Assembly (NCBI GenBank): GCA_029555885.1
Contig: JAKPQT010000623.1
Span: forward strand, 1 to 6,363
Source: Chloroflexota bacterium
GTDB taxonomy: Bacteria > Chloroflexota > Anaerolineae > CG2-30-64-16
DNA: 6,363 bases
Direction: 5' to 3'
Each line of letters opens with the position of its first letter. Positions within the stretch are counted from its first letter, which is position 1. A model generated the notes under the pieces. It saw only the letters and a list, made by a program, of their open reading frames with translations, was not told the DNA's origin and did not search any database. The position numbers and the translations under genes are program-made. This document shows positions 4,096 to 6,363 of this stretch, piece after piece.

Positions 4096-5586
4096 ATGAG
4101 GAATATGAGTTTGCGCTGGGCCCGCAGGCGCGGGATGTGTCTCCTGATTGCCAGTCTGATCGTGCTGTTGCTCGCAGCGCCCGCGGGCTCTCTGTCGGCG
4201 CAGGGCGTCGGGCCCGAAATGCTCCACCCGCGGCTGAAGGTCGAGCCGATTGTCTCCGGCCTGACGACGCCGATTACGATGGCCTTCCTCGGGCCGAATG
4301 ATTTCCTGATTCTCGAAAAGAACACCGGCCAGGTCAAGCGGGTCGTCAACGGCGCGGTTCAGGGCACAGTGCTCGACCTGGCGGTCAACTTCGGTTCGGA
4401 GCGCGGCCTGCTGGGGATTGCGCTGCATCCCGATTTCCCGGCCAACCCGGGCGTCTATCTCTACTGGACGGAGAGCACCACCGGTGTGGATACCAACGTG
4501 CTGGCGGATACGCCGCTGCTCGGCAACCGGGTGGATCGCTTTGTCTGGAACGGTTCCACGCTGACGCTGGACCACAACATCATCCAGATTCGAGCGCGGC
4601 AGAACGACGCGGGTCAGCCGGAACGCGGCAACCACGATGGCGGCGTGCTGTCCTTTGGTCTGGATGGTAAGCTCTACATCTTTATCGGTGATCTGGGACG
4701 CCGCGGCTATACGCAGAATCTGCCCTGTGGGCCGACGGCCACGTGCCCAGGACCTGTCGTCCCGGATGACCAGTATGGTGGCCCGCAGCCCGACAACGCG
4801 CATCTCAGTGGCGTCATCCTGCGGTTGAATGACGACGGCTCGACCCCAGTGGATAACCCGTTCTTCGCAGTCGGCGCGGCACTGGGCAGCGAAGCCGGTG
4901 CGAACATCCAGCGTGTCTTCTCCTACGGTCACCGCAACGGCTTTGGCATGGCGGTTGACCCGCTGTCCGGCAGCCTCTGGGCCCAGGAGAACGGCGATGA
5001 CTCTTTCAGCGAGTTGAACCGCGTGGAACCGGGGATGAACGGCGGCTGGATTCAGATTGCCGGGCCGATCAGTCGTGTGACGGAGTTCAAGCAGATCGAG
5101 ATGACCTTCGGCAACGGGCAGTTGCAGCAGCTCCGCTGGCCGCCAACGAACATCGCGGACACGCCGGAGGAGGCGCTGGCTCGGCTCTACATGATCCCGG
5201 GTGCGCAGTACAGCGACCCGGAGTTTAGCTGGAAGTGGGAGGTGGCGCCGGGCGGCCTGGCCTTTGTCAACAGCACCGCGCTTGGTCCCTCGTTCATGGG
5301 CGACCTGTTCATGGGCGCGGCCACAGCCAATCTTGAAGGCGGCTACCTGTTCCATTTCAACATCACGGGCAACCGGCGCAAGGTTGGCGTGGATGACCCA
5401 CGGCTCGAAGCACGGCTCGAAGACCGCGTCGCTGACAATCTCGCCAAGCATGATATCACCGAGAGCGAGAGCCTGCTAATTGGCCGGAATTTCGGCGTTG
5501 TGTCGGATATCGAGAGCAGCCCGGCCGGCACGCTGTATATCGTATCGTTGTCCAAAGGGACGGTGTACGAGATCACAGGAAGATAA
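4096..5586 (+). CDS. Secreted PQQ-dependent glucose/sorbosone dehydrogenase-like protein
   Basis: An exported six-bladed beta-propeller of the GSDH (soluble glucose/sorbosone dehydrogenase) family; members oxidise sugars or aldoses using PQQ. The 496-residue protein starts with a Sec signal: basic MRNMSLRWARRR, a hydrophobic stretch at 14-28, and probable cleavage after APA (30) or SA (35). Family motifs in order are ERGLLGIALHPDF (102-114), GNHDGGVLSFGLDGKLYI (178-195) with H180 at the position of the catalytic base in Acinetobacter GDH-B, then SYGHRNGFGMAVDP (276-289) and ENGDDSFSELNRV followed by EPGMNGGW (298-318). The usual NHNGG reads NHDGG here. C201 and C207 could form a disulfide. 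ATG 4096 has AAAGGGGA at 4083-4090 with good spacing. True sugar specificity and PQQ use are not provable from sequence; some relatives are only propeller proteins. It is followed by a structured repeat and then a Tat hydrolase gene on the same strand, 106 bases away. Confidence 0.88.
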   Translation: MRNMSLRWARRRGMCLLIASLIVLLLAAPAGSLSAQGVGPEMLHPRLKVEPIVSGLTTPITMAFLGPNDFLILEKNTGQVKRVVNGAVQGTVLDLAVNFGSERGLLGIALHPDFPANPGVYLYWTESTTGVDTNVLADTPLLGNRVDRFVWNGSTLTLDHNIIQIRARQNDAGQPERGNHDGGVLSFGLDGKLYIFIGDLGRRGYTQNLPCGPTATCPGPVVPDDQYGGPQPDNAHLSGVILRLNDDGSTPVDNPFFAVGAALGSEAGANIQRVFSYGHRNGFGMAVDPLSGSLWAQENGDDSFSELNRVEPGMNGGWIQIAGPISRVTEFKQIEMTFGNGQLQQLRWPPTNIADTPEEALARLYMIPGAQYSDPEFSWKWEVAPGGLAFVNSTALGPSFMGDLFMGAATANLEGGYLFHFNITGNRRKVGVDDPRLEARLEDRVADNLAKHDITESESLLIGRNFGVVSDIESSPAGTLYIVSLSKGTVYEITGR

Positions 5587-5671
5587 CCTCACCTCCAAAC
5601 CCCTTCTCCTGAAGCGCTCTGGGCGAGTCGAAGGCTCGCACGCGCTACAGGAGAGGGGGCAGGGGGTGAGG
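5587..5671. repeat. Structured intergenic repeat, copy 2
   Basis: The element begins at the base after the dehydrogenase stop. The left arm at 5587-5610 begins CCTCACCTCCAAACCCC, and the right arm at 5649-5671 ends AGGGGGTGAGG. They pair along nearly their whole length with one bulge and a few mismatches. The tip is GCGAGTC (5623-5629) with GGCTCGC (5633-5639) around GAA. It is related to copy 1 at 3619-3701 in both arms and interior. It separates the dehydrogenase from the next gene on the same strand, so if it terminates or processes RNA it would uncouple the two. There is no T-tract. Confidence 0.82.
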
Positions 5672-5692
5672 TCGTGGTATGGAGATGATAAG

Positions 5693-6363
5693 ATGGCAGA
5701 GTTGAGAAAGATATTGGGGCGTTTGAACTGGCTGCAACGTTACCTGGTGGAAGAGTATGTCGAGGACTATCAGGAGGGTGCGCTGTCGCGGCGCGACGCC
5801 CTTAAGTATCTGACGGCCGCGCTGGGCAGCACGGTGGCTGCTACGACCGTGCTGGCGGGCTGCACGCCGCCGCAGGTGACCGCGCCACCCGCGGCCGCAC
5901 CAACTGCCACAACCGGCGCCGCGGCGGCTGCGACTGCGACGCTCGCGCCCGCAACCGCCACAACCGTCCCGACTGCGGAGGCCACCCGCGCAGCCGCCAC
6001 CGCAACCGTGCTGGCGACGACAGATACCGCGCCGACACCCACTCCGCAGCCTGTTCCGGAAGGTGTCCGTGTGCCGGAGGACGATCCGAACATCACGGCC
6101 GCAGACATCACTTTCCCCGGCGACTGGCTGGATATCGTGGCCTACCTCGCGCAGTCGGCAGGTGACGGGCCGTTCCCGGCCATCCTGGTCTGCCACGAGA
6201 ACCGCGGGCTGACGGACCACATCAAGGACGTGACCCGCCGCGTCGCAAAGGCGGGCTATGTCGGGCTGGCGGTGGACCTCCTGTCCTCGCAAGGCGGCAC
6301 GGCGCAGATGTCCGACCCGTCGCAGATTCCGGGCATCCTCGGCAACACCCCGCCGGATGAACT
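5693..6363 (+). CDS. Tat-exported lipoprotein of the dienelactone hydrolase family, 3'-truncated by the window edge
   Basis: An alpha/beta-hydrolase of the DLH family, whose members hydrolyse dienelactones or other esters; the substrate here is unknown. 223 full residues are visible. Residues 1-31 form a long N-region (ENW-type helix LNWLQRYLVEEYVEDYQEG). Next comes SRRDALKYL with the twin arginines R33-R34, a hydrophobic core (42-54), and the lipobox LAGC with C57. Residues 58-122 are an Ala/Thr/Pro-rich linker ending TAPTPTPQPVP. The hydrolase domain starts near 128, with PAILVCHENRGLTDHIKDVTRRVAKAG at about 162-188, where E169 matches the conserved DLH Glu after the His, and VDLLSSQGG. The catalytic Cys, Asp and His lie beyond the window. 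ATG 5693 is chosen over ATG 5679 and 5685, which are in other frames or poorly placed, because GGAG at 5681-5684 lies 8 bases upstream. Both the Tat motif and the lipobox suggest an outside-facing, membrane-anchored enzyme. Confidence 0.87.
   Translation, partial: MAELRKILGRLNWLQRYLVEEYVEDYQEGALSRRDALKYLTAALGSTVAATTVLAGCTPPQVTAPPAAAPTATTGAAAAATATLAPATATTVPTAEATRAAATATVLATTDTAPTPTPQPVPEGVRVPEDDPNITAADITFPGDWLDIVAYLAQSAGDGPFPAILVCHENRGLTDHIKDVTRRVAKAGYVGLAVDLLSSQGGTAQMSDPSQIPGILGNTPPDE

Noticed and set aside
4045..5451. 468-codon open frame on the minus strand
   Set aside because: It lies wholly antisense to the PQQ dehydrogenase, which has clear family motifs, a signal peptide and a ribosome site. 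The antisense translation has no recognisable domain and is rich in Arg, Val and His as expected of a GC-rich shadow.
5645..6292. Long minus-strand frames over the hydrolase gene
   Set aside because: They are antisense to a frame with a Tat signal, a lipobox and DLH motifs. The low-complexity products mirror the Ala/Thr linker.

Overview
The window is GC-rich chromosomal DNA from a bacterium. It carries seven ordinary housekeeping or envelope genes, and every gap between them holds inverted or tandem repeats. A Chloroflexota (Anaerolineae- or Chloroflexia-like) origin fits best. The reasons are the CtaB variant, a Tat-type signal with a lipobox followed by an Ala/Thr/Pro linker on a dienelactone hydrolase, a DUF2277 protein, and several kinds of GC-rich intergenic inverted repeats. 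This assignment is inference from protein style, not from a marker gene. I see no phage, transposase, CRISPR, rRNA or tRNA.

Layout. At 2-757 (+) is the C-terminal four-fifths of heme o synthase (CtaB). A long imperfect hairpin (767-836) separates it from a PAP2-family membrane phosphatase at 899-1921 (+). The PAP2 gene converges on msrA (2194-2760, -). Between them lies a repeat-dense block: two arms of 8-bp-periodic GA-rich repeats in opposite orientation (1880-1943 and 2076-2203) enclosing a 21-bp inverted repeat and two smaller hairpins. msrA is divergent from a class I O-methyltransferase (2950-3618, +). The methyltransferase converges on a small DUF2277 gene (3582-3917, -), with a structured repeat between and inside their ends (3619-3701). 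An AT-rich divergent promoter region (3918-4095) separates DUF2277 from a secreted PQQ-type glucose/sorbosone dehydrogenase (4096-5586, +). A second copy of the structured repeat (5587-5671) follows its stop codon. The start of a Tat/lipoprotein dienelactone hydrolase (5693 to the window end, +) comes next.

The genes do not form one pathway. CtaB serves terminal-oxidase heme assembly, PAP2 serves lipid or polyprenyl phosphate turnover at the membrane, and MsrA repairs oxidised methionine. The PQQ dehydrogenase and the hydrolase are both predicted to be exported and may form a loose extracytoplasmic pair. The most notable content is the repeats. Two copies of one element show compensatory changes in an internal stem. 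One copy supplies the last 39 codons of DUF2277, and an octamer array supplies the last codons of both PAP2 and msrA. I found no convincing new multi-gene system here.
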